Shown: one piece after another, positions 1-8,991 of the stretch
Position numbering within the stretch: position 1 is the stretch's first letter
How the letters are laid out: every line of letters starts with the position of its first letter
Source of the DNA: an uncultured Alphaproteobacteria bacterium
Lineage (GTDB): Bacteria; Pseudomonadota; Alphaproteobacteria; Micavibrionales; Micavibrionaceae
Direction of reading: 5' to 3'
DNA length: 64,000 nt
Assembly: GCA_937931645.1 (NCBI GenBank)
Contig: CALHAR010000009.1
Location: 62,001 to 126,000 of the forward strand
Translations under genes and position numbers: made by a program
Notes under the pieces: generated by a model
Told to the model about the DNA's origin: nothing
Database searches by the model: none
Seen by the model: only the letters and a program-made list of their open reading frames with translations

Positions 1-194
1 GAACAGGGGACGTGGTTGAGCCAGAAGATGGACTTATCGGAATTGGTTCAGGTGGTAATTTCGCTTTGGCCGCCGCGCGCGCATTAATTGATCAAAAAGA
101 TATGGATGCCGAAGCTATCGCCACCAAATCTTTACAAATTGCTGGTGATATTTGTGTCTTCACCAATAATAACATCATCATCGAAAAAATTTAA
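1..194 (+). CDS. hslV: HslV peptidase subunit, C-terminal part (partial)
   Basis: The reading frame is open from position 3 and the gene start lies outside the window. The visible 63 residues contain the [10 protein letters not shown] and [17 protein letters not shown] blocks that typify the C-terminal half of HslV, the threonine-protease ring that partners HslU in the cytoplasmic HslUV (ClpQY) protease. The catalytic N-terminal Thr is upstream of the window and cannot be seen. hslU begins 3 nt after the stop, which is the usual arrangement. Identification rests on these motifs and on the neighbour. Confidence 0.93.
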   Translation, partial: TGDVVEPEDGLIGIGSGGNFALAAARALIDQKDMDAEAIATKSLQIAGDICVFTNNNIIIEKI

Positions 195-197
195 AAA

Positions 198-1541
198 ATG
201 ACCAGCTATTCTAAAGAGAAAATTCTTGAAACAACCGCGTTCAGTCCTCGTGAAATTGTATCTGAGCTCGATAAAAATATTATCGGGCAGCATGATGCTA
301 AGCGCGCCGTATCTATCGCCTTAAGAAATCGCTGGCGACGCATGCAACTCGACGCCGATTTACAAGAAGAAGTTTATCCTAAAAATATTCTGATGATTGG
401 GCCAACAGGTGTTGGTAAAACCGAAATTGCCCGCCGTCTAGCAAAGTTAGCACAAGCGCCTTTTGTTAAAGTCGAAGCCACCAAATTTACCGAGGTTGGC
501 TATGTCGGAAAAGACGTGGAATCTATCATTCGTGACTTGGTTGAAGTTTCCATCCATATGGTACGTGAAAAAATGCGCGCTTCTGTTACAGCGCAAGCGG
601 AAGTCTATGCAGAAGAGCGTGTTTTAGACGCCTTAGTCGGTGAAGAAGCAGGTGACGCAACTCGTAAATCTTTCCGTGAGAAACTCCGTAATGGTGAGTT
701 TAACGACAAAGAAATTGAGCTGGATTTAAAAGATACCAGTAACCCTATGGCCAACATGTTTGATATTCCAGACATGCCAGGCGCGTCTGTTTCAATGATG
801 TCTATTGGCGATATGCTCGGTAAAAATATGGGGGGTAAAACCAAGCGCAAAAAAATGAATGTCAAAGATTCTTACGCTGTCTTAATGACAGAAGAAGCTG
901 ATAAATTATTAGACGAAGACAAGGTTATTCAAGATGCTTTAGAGTTAGTGCAGCAAAACGGTATCGTATTTTTAGATGAGGTTGATAAAATTGCCGTACG
1001 TAGAGATTCGCGCAGTGGTGATGTTTCACGCGAAGGTGTACAGCGCGATCTACTCCCCCTTATCGAAGGCACAACCGTGACGACCAAACACGGCCCAGTC
1101 AAGACAGACCATATTTTATTCATTGCCAGCGGCGCCTTTCACTATGCTAAACCATCTGATTTGTTAGCTGAGCTTCAAGGCCGCTTGCCTATTCGTGTCG
1201 AGCTTCGTGCTCTTACTGAAGATGATTTTGTACGCATATTAACCGAGACTCAAAACTGCCTTATCAAACAATATAAAGCCTTAATAGGCACCGAAGGCGT
1301 TAACCTGACTTTTACCGAAGAGGCTATTAAAGAGATTGCCCGTATTGCTTTTGAAATAAACGAAACTGTCGAAAATATTGGCGCAAGACGCCTCTTAACT
1401 GTCATGGAAAAGTTATTAGATGACATTTCATTTACTGCCTCTGACAGAAGCGGAGAAACCATCATTATTGATAAAAAAGATGTTATCGAGAACGTTTCAG
1501 AACTGGCTGAAAATGCAGATTTAAGCAAATTTATTCTTTAA
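198..1541 (+). CDS. hslU: HslU, ATPase subunit of the HslUV protease
   Basis: 447 residues, the normal family size. Walker A GPTGVGKT is at residues 68-75, the GYVG pore-loop motif at 101-104, a variable intermediate (I) domain follows, and Walker [11 protein letters not shown] is at about 255-264. A sensor region follows, and the protein ends in DLSKFIL, the C-terminal tail type that inserts into HslV. HslU unfolds substrates with ATP and feeds them to HslV. There is no clear Shine-Dalgarno sequence; the start sits 3 nt after hslV, so translational coupling is likely. A peptidase gene follows after 3 nt. Confidence 0.97.
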   Translation: MTSYSKEKILETTAFSPREIVSELDKNIIGQHDAKRAVSIALRNRWRRMQLDADLQEEVYPKNILMIGPTGVGKTEIARRLAKLAQAPFVKVEATKFTEVGYVGKDVESIIRDLVEVSIHMVREKMRASVTAQAEVYAEERVLDALVGEEAGDATRKSFREKLRNGEFNDKEIELDLKDTSNPMANMFDIPDMPGASVSMMSIGDMLGKNMGGKTKRKKMNVKDSYAVLMTEEADKLLDEDKVIQDALELVQQNGIVFLDEVDKIAVRRDSRSGDVSREGVQRDLLPLIEGTTVTTKHGPVKTDHILFIASGAFHYAKPSDLLAELQGRLPIRVELRALTEDDFVRILTETQNCLIKQYKALIGTEGVNLTFTEEAIKEIARIAFEINETVENIGARRLLTVMEKLLDDISFTASDRSGETIIIDKKDVIENVSELAENADLSKFIL

Positions 1542-1544
1542 GTT

Positions 1545-2594
1545 ATGATACGTTCTATTTTATCCATTTTACCTCTGCTCATTTTATTGTTTATAGCATC
1601 CAACGTACAAGCAAGTGGTGAAAAACCAACCTTTGCTAAATTTATCACTCCTCCCAAAGCCTTTGCTTTACCTGTTGATTGTAAAATAGACGAAAATTGC
1701 TGGATCATGAACTATGTTGATATGGGCCCTAATGATGGAGAGCAGATAGATCCCGCCTGCCAAAACCGTACGTACGACACCCATAAAGGGACAGATATTG
1801 CCATTCTGGATGGTAAAACCATGAAAAACGGTGTTGATGTTATCGTCCCAATGAATGGTACCGTTGGTAAAGTCCGTGATGGTGAACCCGATCAGTGGTC
1901 AACCCCTGAACAATTAGAGCAAATCAAGCTGAAACGTAAAGAATGCGGCAATGCTGTTATTATAGACCATGATAACGGGTTACAGACTATATACTGTCAT
2001 ATGAAAAATGGATCAATCACCGTGAAGCCAAAGCAAAAAGTCAAAATCGGAGATAAAATTGGAGAGATCGGCATGTCGGGCTTCACTCAATTTCCCCATC
2101 TGCATTTTGGTGTCTTACAAGATAAAAAAGTTATAGACCCCTTTACAGGACAAAATAACAAAGCACGTTGCGGTAAAAAAATTAAATCACTTTGGGATAA
2201 AGAAATAGATTTACAGTACCAAGCATTTGATATTCAATCCGCCGGATTTTCAAACAAAATTCCTGACCTTAAAAAAATAGAACGTGACAGTAGCCAACAG
2301 GAAAAAATATCTCCGAGTAGTAATATTTTCACTTTTTGGACGGTTTTATTAGGAGTGCGCGAGGGCGATGAAATTATTATTGAAGTTAAAGACTCTAATG
2401 GAAAAATATTTGCTAAAGATAAAATAATTCAAGATAAAAACCGTATACGACAGTTTTATTATATTGGAAAAAATACCAAGGATAGTGATTTAAAAGAAGG
2501 AGCCTATACGGGATTCGTAAAAATATTACGCGAGCACTCAAGTGGAACAACAATAAAAAAAGATAAATTTTTCAGTACTTTAGTATCAAAATAA
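1545..2594 (+). CDS. Exported M23-family (LytM-like) peptidase
   Basis: 349 residues. An N-terminal hydrophobic signal sequence (about residues 3-24, ending VQASG) predicts export. The M23 zinc site is visible: HxxxD in HKGTD (H80, D84), a later His in YCHMKNG (H152) and the HLHFG motif (H185, H187). M23 enzymes cleave peptidoglycan cross-links or act as non-catalytic LytM activators; all ligand positions are present here, so activity is plausible. The C-terminal 130 residues form a separate, lysine-rich domain I do not recognise. The gene starts 3 nt after hslU and probably shares its transcript. It converges on the Smr gene with a 2-nt gap. Confidence 0.85.
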   Translation: MIRSILSILPLLILLFIASNVQASGEKPTFAKFITPPKAFALPVDCKIDENCWIMNYVDMGPNDGEQIDPACQNRTYDTHKGTDIAILDGKTMKNGVDVIVPMNGTVGKVRDGEPDQWSTPEQLEQIKLKRKECGNAVIIDHDNGLQTIYCHMKNGSITVKPKQKVKIGDKIGEIGMSGFTQFPHLHFGVLQDKKVIDPFTGQNNKARCGKKIKSLWDKEIDLQYQAFDIQSAGFSNKIPDLKKIERDSSQQEKISPSSNIFTFWTVLLGVREGDEIIIEVKDSNGKIFAKDKIIQDKNRIRQFYYIGKNTKDSDLKEGAYTGFVKILREHSSGTTIKKDKFFSTLVSK

Positions 2595-2596
2595 CT

Positions 2597-3190
2597 TTAT
2601 CTTTGACGTTTTAAATAAACATAAAGCGCACCATGCCCCCCATCTTTAGGTTGTGCAAAAACATGTTTTAGCACAATATCACTCAGTGGTTTTTCTGATA
2701 GCCAATGCGGTACATTTTCTTTTAGAACCCCTTTAGATGGCGTAAGCCAATCTTTACTGGTTAACTTCGAAATTCCTTTTCCTGTTATTACCAACACACA
2801 CCTTAGTCCTTGATTGTAACAAGAGGTAATAAAACGAAGAAGTTTTTCATGCGCTTGTGTTCTGTTTAAACCATGAAGGTCCAGACGTGCCTCTATTCTT
2901 ATTTGTCCTTTGCGCAGTTTTTCTCCTGTCCTTTTATCAATCTGTGCAGGACCATTGGTTTTTTTAATTTGGGCGGGCGCAATGACCGCTCCTTCAACAA
3001 CACCAACATCCTGAACACCCTCTTCTGAAACACCACTTAAATCCTGATGTTCACACCCCTCTAACAAGGCTTCAAAACTCTCTTCAATTTCTTCATGTCC
3101 GTCAGAAGAAACTTCCATATCACGAACATAATTTTCCCATATTTCTTGATCTTGCTTATTCACCGCTTCTATATCATCTGATTCACTCAT
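2597..3190 (-). CDS. Smr-domain protein
   Basis: 197 residues from the ATG at 3190, which has AAAGAG upstream; a longer frame up to 3265 lacks support. The acidic, Glu-rich N-terminal half looks disordered. The C-terminal Smr domain carries LDLHG (residues 103-107), TGKG (136-139) and HGALYVYL near the end. Smr domains, as in MutS2 C-termini, have nuclease activity in some members; the role of stand-alone alphaproteobacterial versions is unsettled. In many relatives this gene follows mltA; here the two are 39 kb apart. It diverges from the next gene, with 54 nt between the start codons. Confidence 0.85.
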   Translation of the reverse strand: MSESDDIEAVNKQDQEIWENYVRDMEVSSDGHEEIEESFEALLEGCEHQDLSGVSEEGVQDVGVVEGAVIAPAQIKKTNGPAQIDKRTGEKLRKGQIRIEARLDLHGLNRTQAHEKLLRFITSCYNQGLRCVLVITGKGISKLTSKDWLTPSKGVLKENVPHWLSEKPLSDIVLKHVFAQPKDGGHGALYVYLKRQR

Positions 3191-3244
3191 TAAAAGCTCT
3201 TTGTATTTGGGTTTTTCACTCTTTATCTGGCATAATAAGAGAGC

Positions 3245-4036
3245 ATGATAACAATAAAAAGACATAAACTCATAATAATTGCCCTCACTAGCGTTCTGTT
3301 ATTAAGCATTTACGCCTCCCAAGCCTATGGGCAACTTAATCGTAAAGCTTCTTCAACTGAAGACATCGTCCTTAGTTTTTATAAGACAGGTAAAATTATT
3401 CCTAATTTTGATCGCTGGATTCGTCAAAGAGCGCCTTATATTGATACCCCTTGGTCTTTACGAGATAAGCTATATGACAATGAACTAAACAGGCTGCAGC
3501 TCGCTTATCAAAACTTTGATACAGAAAAGAATGATATACTAATCAGAACATCGTCTTTATTGAAGCCTTCTTTTACCGAAGATTTGGAAGGGAACAAGAC
3601 GTACAGCCTAGATGCAGAATTTAAACTGGCACCAGAAGCGTTATACTTCCCTTATGAATTTATCGAAGAGCGTATTGTTGTTTTACCCTATAACTTAGAA
3701 AATATAATGCGTAGCCAAATTACGGAACAACAATATAAGTACATAAAGAAAAACAGTAAAAACTTTACTCAACTAAGCACCATTATACGGATGAAACCTG
3801 TTGAAGCAGACTTTACCAAACCCCATAAAATTGATGGCATTGAACAATGGGTTTTTAAAACGAAAATTGCCTCTATTGAGTTTTGGAACAACAGAGATAA
3901 CTTAGTATGGGAATATACGGCGCCCTGGTACACATCCCCTCACATTATAGATATTCAAAACCTATATAATGACCGTCCCACTGGCTCTAGCCATAAAGCG
4001 GGTAGTATAAAACCAACCTATAATAAGTTTGAATAG
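3245..4036 (+). CDS. Exported hypothetical protein
   Basis: 263 residues, not recognised. Residues 9-29 are hydrophobic and end SQAYG, a credible signal-peptide cleavage site, so the mature protein is probably periplasmic or envelope-associated. The rest is soluble-looking, rich in aromatic and charged residues, with no cysteine pair or metal motif that I can see. It diverges from the Smr gene and is followed after 14 nt by another hypothetical gene with a GAGGAAA ribosome-binding site, so the two may be co-transcribed. Confidence 0.65.
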   Translation: MITIKRHKLIIIALTSVLLLSIYASQAYGQLNRKASSTEDIVLSFYKTGKIIPNFDRWIRQRAPYIDTPWSLRDKLYDNELNRLQLAYQNFDTEKNDILIRTSSLLKPSFTEDLEGNKTYSLDAEFKLAPEALYFPYEFIEERIVVLPYNLENIMRSQITEQQYKYIKKNSKNFTQLSTIIRMKPVEADFTKPHKIDGIEQWVFKTKIASIEFWNNRDNLVWEYTAPWYTSPHIIDIQNLYNDRPTGSSHKAGSIKPTYNKFE

Positions 4037-4050
4037 TGAGGAAATAGCTC

Positions 4051-4632
4051 ATGTTTTCACAATTAGGACCCCTATTTAGAACACAATTTAGAAAAGCTGA
4101 ATCTAACGATACTCGCCAATATATCCCCCATGAAGAACGGGATAGAAACCGTAGAGAACGAAATGAGCAAGAAAATGAACAAGACCCAAGCGACGCATGG
4201 ATTGATGCGGCCAACGTTTCTGTCAAAGCCTTACGCGCCTTCTTGATTGATTTTTTAAAAACAATGCCCGGCAGTGGCGATAGCTCATTTATCAAAGAAC
4301 GTGAAAAAGCGACAAACTTACCAAAAAGGCCCAAAGAAGAAAAGCGCCCCACCAACACACATAATGCCCGCGCCGTACGTGCCTATCAAACGATGGCGGC
4401 ACATTCACACTTCAGTACCACAGAAAAATCATCTGACATTACTAGTAATGAAAAGGGTAACGAACCAACAGCGGATAAAGTAGAATCTAAAGAACTAAGG
4501 GACATTCATAATCTCATCATCAGCCTTGAGAATTTAGAAAAGAAAGGCATCTCAACCCTCCAAATATTCCAAGCAGACAGTTTCGTTGAAAGCCTAAAAA
4601 ACGCTGTTCAGCTTGCCAAGAAGAAAACTTAG
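4051..4632 (+). CDS. Hypothetical soluble protein
   Basis: 193 residues, not recognised. GAGGAAA lies 8 nt before the ATG. There is no signal peptide or membrane segment. Residues about 25-55 are very rich in Arg, Glu and Asn and probably disordered; a short hydrophobic helix (VKALRAFLIDFLKTMPG) follows, then a basic low-complexity stretch and a C-terminal helical part with a possible coiled coil. It probably sits in an operon with the preceding exported protein. It ends 1 nt before the stop of the convergent regulator gene. Confidence 0.6.
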   Translation: MFSQLGPLFRTQFRKAESNDTRQYIPHEERDRNRRERNEQENEQDPSDAWIDAANVSVKALRAFLIDFLKTMPGSGDSSFIKEREKATNLPKRPKEEKRPTNTHNARAVRAYQTMAAHSHFSTTEKSSDITSNEKGNEPTADKVESKELRDIHNLIISLENLEKKGISTLQIFQADSFVESLKNAVQLAKKKT

Positions 4633-4633
4633 G

Positions 4634-5284
4634 TTAAAAATTTAATACATAACCGCTTTCGGATGTTACTAGAAAATCATCAACCCCTAATCGTGTTAAA
4701 ATTTTCTGTCTAAGGCGGTAGATATGTGTCTCAAGTGTATGTGTTTCGACATTATCCGCATAACCCCAAACCTCATTTAATAATTTTTGCCTAGGGATAG
4801 GAATGTCTTTATTCTGGTTAAGAAAAACGAGAATAGCAGTTTCTTTTTCAGTAAGGTGTACGCTTTTTTTGTCTTCTAAGCCATAAAGATGTGAGTTTTT
4901 AGGGTCTAACCGTAGGCTTTTACCAAAGTTAATCACCGCCATCAACTGATGTTGTCTTTGTTGCGCTATAGCTTGTTTCACGACATCAACGGTATATCCC
5001 AAACGAAGAGGACGCATAAAAACCTCTTCAAAGGCCATATTTTCAACTTCATTCATTACGGGATCAATAATAGCGAACAAATCCTTTTTCTCTGCTACGT
5101 CTTGCGCTTGTGATAAATTATCATCGTTCACCACCACCAAAACCATAGAATGAGTCTCAATATCATTAATTTTGGTAAAGTCACTGTACGTATGAACTAT
5201 AATAGATATGGCTTTAAATGCCTCTTCTAAAGCCAAGAGTTCACTCTTATTATCCGCAATAATGGCTAAAGACATCAAAGACAT
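4634..5284 (-). CDS. OmpR/PhoB-type regulator with degenerate receiver
   Basis: 216 residues. The C-terminal half (about 120-216) is a winged-helix DNA-binding domain of the OmpR/PhoB type, with the recognition-helix region ETHTLETHIYRLRQKI and a terminal SESGYVLNF wing. The N-terminal half keeps a receiver-like fold pattern, but the phospho-acceptor position reads VLVVVNDD, with Asn where Asp is expected, so canonical phosphorylation is doubtful. No histidine kinase lies nearby. The gene diverges from a gene with a sigma-54-like promoter. A second possible start lies 9 nt downstream (MSLMSL). Target genes cannot be inferred from the window. Confidence 0.8.
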   Translation of the reverse strand: MSLMSLAIIADNKSELLALEEAFKAISIIVHTYSDFTKINDIETHSMVLVVVNDDNLSQAQDVAEKKDLFAIIDPVMNEVENMAFEEVFMRPLRLGYTVDVVKQAIAQQRQHQLMAVINFGKSLRLDPKNSHLYGLEDKKSVHLTEKETAILVFLNQNKDIPIPRQKLLNEVWGYADNVETHTLETHIYRLRQKILTRLGVDDFLVTSESGYVLNF

Positions 5285-5384
5285 AGGTTAAAATTAAACG
5301 CTTTCTTCCCTAACAACAACTAAAATCAACCAACTTTTTCTAAATCCATCTTTATTCACACAAACACAAGAAGGAATAATATAA

Positions 5385-5401
5385 TTGGCATAATACTTGC
5401 A
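5385..5401 (+). promoter_or_regulatory. Sigma-54-type -24/-12 promoter
   Basis: TTGGCATAATACTTGCA has GG at 5387-5388 and GC at 5399-5400 with exactly 10 nt between, matching the -24/-12 rule (TGGCA-N6-TTGCA). Transcription would begin near 5412, practically at the ATG of the next gene (5413), implying a leaderless or very short-leader mRNA. A sigma-54 activator gene is present at 44130-45110. Assignment is by motif only. Confidence 0.6.
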
Positions 5402-5412
5402 AATTATCCACT

Positions 5413-6000
5413 ATGGATATTTACTCTTACCAATCTTTTGATGAACCACGTACAGCTAATCGTCACAAGACTCCTATAAAATCTATACAAGGTTGGAAAA
5501 ATCACTCTCCCAAGCAAAACTCTGTTCAATCTAATATCATCAGTTCCCTTCATGATACCGCAGAAGGACGCAACGAAGAATTTAATCAATCCCTTGCTAA
5601 AACTTTAAGCTATGCCCCACAAAAGCTACAATCTCACGCACCTATTCAAAAACAAGAGTTTCAATTTCATGATGTTATTGATGTGATTAATCCTCTTCAA
5701 CATATCCCGCTCGTCAGTACGGCGTATCGTAACCTAACAGGTGATGAGCTTCACCCCCTGTCTAATATTATTGGTGGGGCATTATATGGTGGACCCGTTG
5801 GCGCGGTCACCGGTACGATGAATGCAGTTTCTAAAATTCAAACCGGAAAAGATATAGGCGAACATGCACTTGGTTTTATGAAACCCAACAAGTCAGCCGA
5901 AACAGTCAAGCAGGCCACGGACATATTCCAGAATTCCGCTTATCAAGATGATGTAACCGTCCTAACGCTGGCCGCAATGCCACCGCGTCAGTTACAATAA
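5413..6000 (+). CDS. Conserved hypothetical protein behind a sigma-54-like promoter
   Basis: 195 residues. The N-terminal 80 residues are polar and low in complexity. Residues 87-135 form a well-ordered block containing NPLQHIPLVSTAYRNLTGDE followed by a Gly-rich hydrophobic stretch (IIGGALYGGPVGAVTG). I associate this block with uncharacterised alphaproteobacterial proteins but know no function. No ribosome-binding site is visible, and the putative sigma-54 start point falls at the ATG. It diverges from the OmpR-type regulator, leaving a 128-nt shared control region. Confidence 0.7.
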   Translation: MDIYSYQSFDEPRTANRHKTPIKSIQGWKNHSPKQNSVQSNIISSLHDTAEGRNEEFNQSLAKTLSYAPQKLQSHAPIQKQEFQFHDVIDVINPLQHIPLVSTAYRNLTGDELHPLSNIIGGALYGGPVGAVTGTMNAVSKIQTGKDIGEHALGFMKPNKSAETVKQATDIFQNSAYQDDVTVLTLAAMPPRQLQ

Positions 6001-6016
6001 AGGTCACAAAGACAAA

Positions 6017-6688
6017 TTATTCTCTATCCCCAAACAACGCCGTACCCACACGGATATAAGTCGCGCCCAAAGGGATTGCTTTTTCAAAGTCACTGCTCAT
6101 CCCCATACTTAATTCTTTTAAACCATGATTTTTAGCCAGCTTTTGTAAAAGAGCAAAGTGCAACGCCGCAGGTTCATCAACTGGTGGAATACACATGAGG
6201 CCAATAATATTTAACCCTTCTTCACGACAAAGCGTTAAAAATTTTGATAGATCATTAGGTTTAATGCCTGACTTTTGGTCTTCCTCGCCTGTATTAACCT
6301 GAATAAAACACGGTAAGTTTCTATCTTGTTTTTGCATTTCTTTTGCCAGCGCATGAACTAGCTTAGGACGGTCTATTGTTTGAATAACATCGAACAATGC
6401 TACCGCTTCTTTCACTTTGTTGGTCTGAAGCGGACCAATAAGGTGCAGTGCTAAATCCTGATATTGCGCCTTCAACTCTCCCCATCGTTCCATCGCCTCT
6501 TGAACACGGTTTTCACCATAAAGACGCTGACCTACAGTTAGCATTTCATTGATACGGGGTAGGGGTTGCTTTTTGCTAACCGCAATTAAATTAACATCCT
6601 TAGCATCTCGAATAGTTTCTTTATAACGCACACAAGACTTTTCTATTTGCGTCTGAATAGTTTTTAGATTTTTTTGACTATCACTCAT
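6017..6688 (-). CDS. YggS-family PLP homeostasis protein
   Basis: 223 residues from the ATG at 6688 (GGTAAGA upstream); two upstream in-frame ATGs give an unlikely N-terminal extension. The family signature is clear: AVSKKQP with the PLP-binding Lys near the N-terminus, YGENRVQEA, LHLIGPLQTNK, FIQVNTGEEDQKSG, and LSMGMSSDFEKAI near the C-terminus. YggS/PLPBP proteins bind pyridoxal phosphate and affect vitamin B6 and amino-acid homeostasis, without known catalysis. It is a cytoplasmic single-domain TIM barrel in characterised members. It is convergent with the hypothetical gene on its right-hand coordinate side, with a 16-nt gap. Confidence 0.93.
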   Translation of the reverse strand: MSDSQKNLKTIQTQIEKSCVRYKETIRDAKDVNLIAVSKKQPLPRINEMLTVGQRLYGENRVQEAMERWGELKAQYQDLALHLIGPLQTNKVKEAVALFDVIQTIDRPKLVHALAKEMQKQDRNLPCFIQVNTGEEDQKSGIKPNDLSKFLTLCREEGLNIIGLMCIPPVDEPAALHFALLQKLAKNHGLKELSMGMSSDFEKAIPLGATYIRVGTALFGDRE

Positions 6689-6730
6689 GGTTTTTCTTAC
6701 CACGTTCATGACAAAAATACACATATAAAA

Positions 6731-6757
6731 AAAGAGGCATCAAAAAGACGCCTCTTT
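6731..6757 (-). terminator. Rho-independent terminator of the porin gene
   Basis: An 8-bp stem, AAAGAGGC (6731-6738) with GCCTCTTT (6750-6757), and an 11-nt loop. Read on the minus strand it is followed by a T-run. It lies 73 nt past the porin stop at 6830 and just before the YggS gene. Confidence 0.85.
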
Positions 6758-6829
6758 ATAATTTTTAAAATTCTATATTTGTTTAAACGACCGTAACGCG
6801 CTTACGCGGTTGAGGCAATTTAACAAGCA

Positions 6830-7966
6830 TTAGAAGTTGATTTGAATACCACCTAAGACAGATGTTGCATCCGCATCGTTTGCGCCTGCTTCATGGTCAA
6901 TGTAGCTAACGGATCCACGGAAAGATAGACCAGGACCGGCTGTGTAAATAACACCACCTGTGTAACGGTCTGTTTCCAATGTGTCACCAAGGTCAGCAGT
7001 TGTTGTATCATTATCTTCTGTGAAGTATGACGCACCAAATTTGAACGGACCAGTTGTATAATCAACACCAGCAACAAATGTTTCGATGTCGCTGTTTGCA
7101 CCTGCATCAATATCTGTTTCAGTGTAGATAACACCAACACCAAATGGACCAGCATCAACATCTAAACCAACGTTCCACTGCTCAATGCTATCAGCATCTG
7201 TGTAACCAGCACCAAGAGCATAACCGAAATTACTGATAACGCCTTCATAACGTCCAGCAACTTCCCATGCTTCATCTGTACCAGAACCCGCACGATCAAC
7301 ATTGAAACCATTTAAAAGGTTTGCAGCAGAGTTATCATCACCTAAAGACGGTGTGAATGATCCACCAAGTTGAAGACCATTATAGTTTGGTGTCAAGTAA
7401 GTGATTTTTTCAGCAACACCTGTGATGTCTTGATCGTAATCAAAACCATCAATGTTTGTTGCGCCTGCAGGTTGACCGAATGCACCAACTGACGTACCCA
7501 ATGCACCAGCTGCAACGGCCGCACCAGCAAGGTCAAGAGCAGCAAAGTTTACTGGGTTAATGTATTGACGGATACCATCAATGTTTGAGTCTGCTGAAGG
7601 AGCAGCAACTTGTAACAAGTAAGCAGCACCATCTTCAGAACCAAGGTTTACACGACCCCAAGTACCAGACAAGTAGATGTATGACTCTTCAACTGTGTTG
7701 TTATCATCGCCACCGTCAACTTCTAGCTCAACTTGAAAACCGAAAGTTAGACCGTTATCTAGAGTAGATTCACCGTTGAAGTGAAGTTCTGTTTCACGTT
7801 GTGTATCAAATTCTTTAACAGATGTCGCAGGAGCTTCATCTTGATCAAGATAACCAATGTAGTTTTTAGAGTGACCACCGATAGTTAGTTCCAATTGCGC
7901 TTGTGCAGGAGCAGAAGCCAAAAGAAGACCAGCAATAGCGGCACTACCTAATAAAAGTTTATTCAT
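6830..7966 (-). CDS. Outer-membrane porin
   Basis: 378 residues from the ATG at 7966, chosen for the strong GGAGG 9 nt upstream; the frame extends 14 residues further without support. A signal peptide (LLLGSAAIAGLLLASAPAQA) is followed by QLELTIGGHSKNYIGY, the first strand of a Gram-negative trimeric porin. Alternating polar/hydrophobic strands, acidic loops (many Asp) and a C-terminal aromatic (QINF) fit a beta-barrel inserted by BAM. The strong ribosome-binding site, strong terminator and monocistronic layout suggest high expression. Porins pass small hydrophilic solutes; the specificity cannot be read from the sequence. Confidence 0.92.
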   Translation of the reverse strand: MNKLLLGSAAIAGLLLASAPAQAQLELTIGGHSKNYIGYLDQDEAPATSVKEFDTQRETELHFNGESTLDNGLTFGFQVELEVDGGDDNNTVEESYIYLSGTWGRVNLGSEDGAAYLLQVAAPSADSNIDGIRQYINPVNFAALDLAGAAVAAGALGTSVGAFGQPAGATNIDGFDYDQDITGVAEKITYLTPNYNGLQLGGSFTPSLGDDNSAANLLNGFNVDRAGSGTDEAWEVAGRYEGVISNFGYALGAGYTDADSIEQWNVGLDVDAGPFGVGVIYTETDIDAGANSDIETFVAGVDYTTGPFKFGASYFTEDNDTTTADLGDTLETDRYTGGVIYTAGPGLSFRGSVSYIDHEAGANDADATSVLGGIQINF

Positions 7967-8356
7967 TATAATTTCCTCCAAAAGAAATTTAAAAAGTAAA
8001 ATCCTCATAAAAAATCTAAAATGTCTAAGAATCTTTACAAGAAGTTACCTAGAGAACCCAAGTAACATGTTCATTAAGCCTTTATTCGCCTGAATCGTAA
8101 ATATAAATTTGCACAAATATCACATTTTTTTTAAATCTGTGACATTTTTGCAACATGGCATAAAAGAGCCGTTAAGGCCGTAAACGGCAGGACACGATGA
8201 GTAACACTTTTATATTACTTTAAACCCACACAGCGCGTCTACGCACCTAGAAAAGATATATATAAAAACTCTAAAACTTAAATATGCTTGAGAGAGAAAC
8301 TGTACCATGCTAAATGAATACAGATATTTCACTCTTATTAATAAGCGTATAAAACA
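7967..8356. other. 390-nt intergenic region between porin and DUF3576-type gene
   Basis: No gene is seen. It contains the porin leader and promoter region (AT-rich, minus strand) and the upstream region of the lipoprotein gene. A short inverted repeat, GCCGTT (8168-8173) with AACGGC (8183-8188), is present without a T-tract. I cannot name a -10/-35 pair or an RNA gene with confidence. Confidence 0.6.
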
Positions 8357-8929
8357 ATGAAAAACAATATGTCAAAAACAGTCTCTCTTCTTTGCCTTGG
8401 GTTATTTGGCTTATTAAGTCTTTCTGCCTGTTCCAACGCAAAAAAAATCATCCCAAAAGGTGAGGCGAAGTTCCCAACAGGATTAGACCGCACCACAACA
8501 GGCGAGGATATCTACGCAGAACGTGAGAGTATTTTTGGTAAAGATGGTCTTTCTATCTTCGGTGGAAAGAAGAAGAACTCAGGCTCAGACGATGGCTCAT
8601 CAGGCATTGGTATTAACACTCACCTTTGGCGAGCTTCACTTGATACCTTGTCCTTTATGCCCTTGGCTAGTGCAGACCCCTTTGGTGGCGTGATTATCAC
8701 TGATTGGTACAGTGCGCCTGAAAAACCAGATGAGCGCTTCAAAGTGAATGTCTTTATCCTTGATAAGCAGTTAGTTTCTACAGGTGTTGAGGTCAAAACC
8801 TTCCGTCAGGTGAAAAAGAGCGGTCAATGGTTTGGCGCAGACGTTGCCGATAATTTAAGTGGTCAACTTGAAGATTCTATTCTCACACGCGCCCGTCAGC
8901 TCCGCGTTGCTGCGCTGGATAAAAAATAA
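8357..8929 (+). CDS. DUF3576-type lipoprotein
   Basis: 190 residues; start at 8357 or 12 nt later (second ATG), with no clear ribosome-binding site for either. The hydrophobic N-terminus ends in a lipobox LSLSAC, predicting lipidation and an envelope location. The body has the NTHLWRASLDTLSFMPLASADPFGGVIITDWY core and the C-terminal LEDSILTRARQLRVAA that I recognise from the alphaproteobacterial DUF3576 family, which is commonly encoded just before leuS, as here. Function unknown; the location beside leuS and lptE suggests an envelope role. Confidence 0.85.
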   Translation: MKNNMSKTVSLLCLGLFGLLSLSACSNAKKIIPKGEAKFPTGLDRTTTGEDIYAERESIFGKDGLSIFGGKKKNSGSDDGSSGIGINTHLWRASLDTLSFMPLASADPFGGVIITDWYSAPEKPDERFKVNVFILDKQLVSTGVEVKTFRQVKKSGQWFGADVADNLSGQLEDSILTRARQLRVAALDKK

Positions 8930-8991
8930 TATATTTCCTGCTTTCCCCTGGGTAAGCAGGGACTTTCGAAGAATAAAGGACATATAGATAA

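Noticed and set aside
5403..5411. TTATCCACT, one base from a DnaA box
   Set aside because: Isolated single site between a promoter and an ATG, without a cluster or AT-rich unwinding tract; the hemE-side gap is a far better origin candidate.
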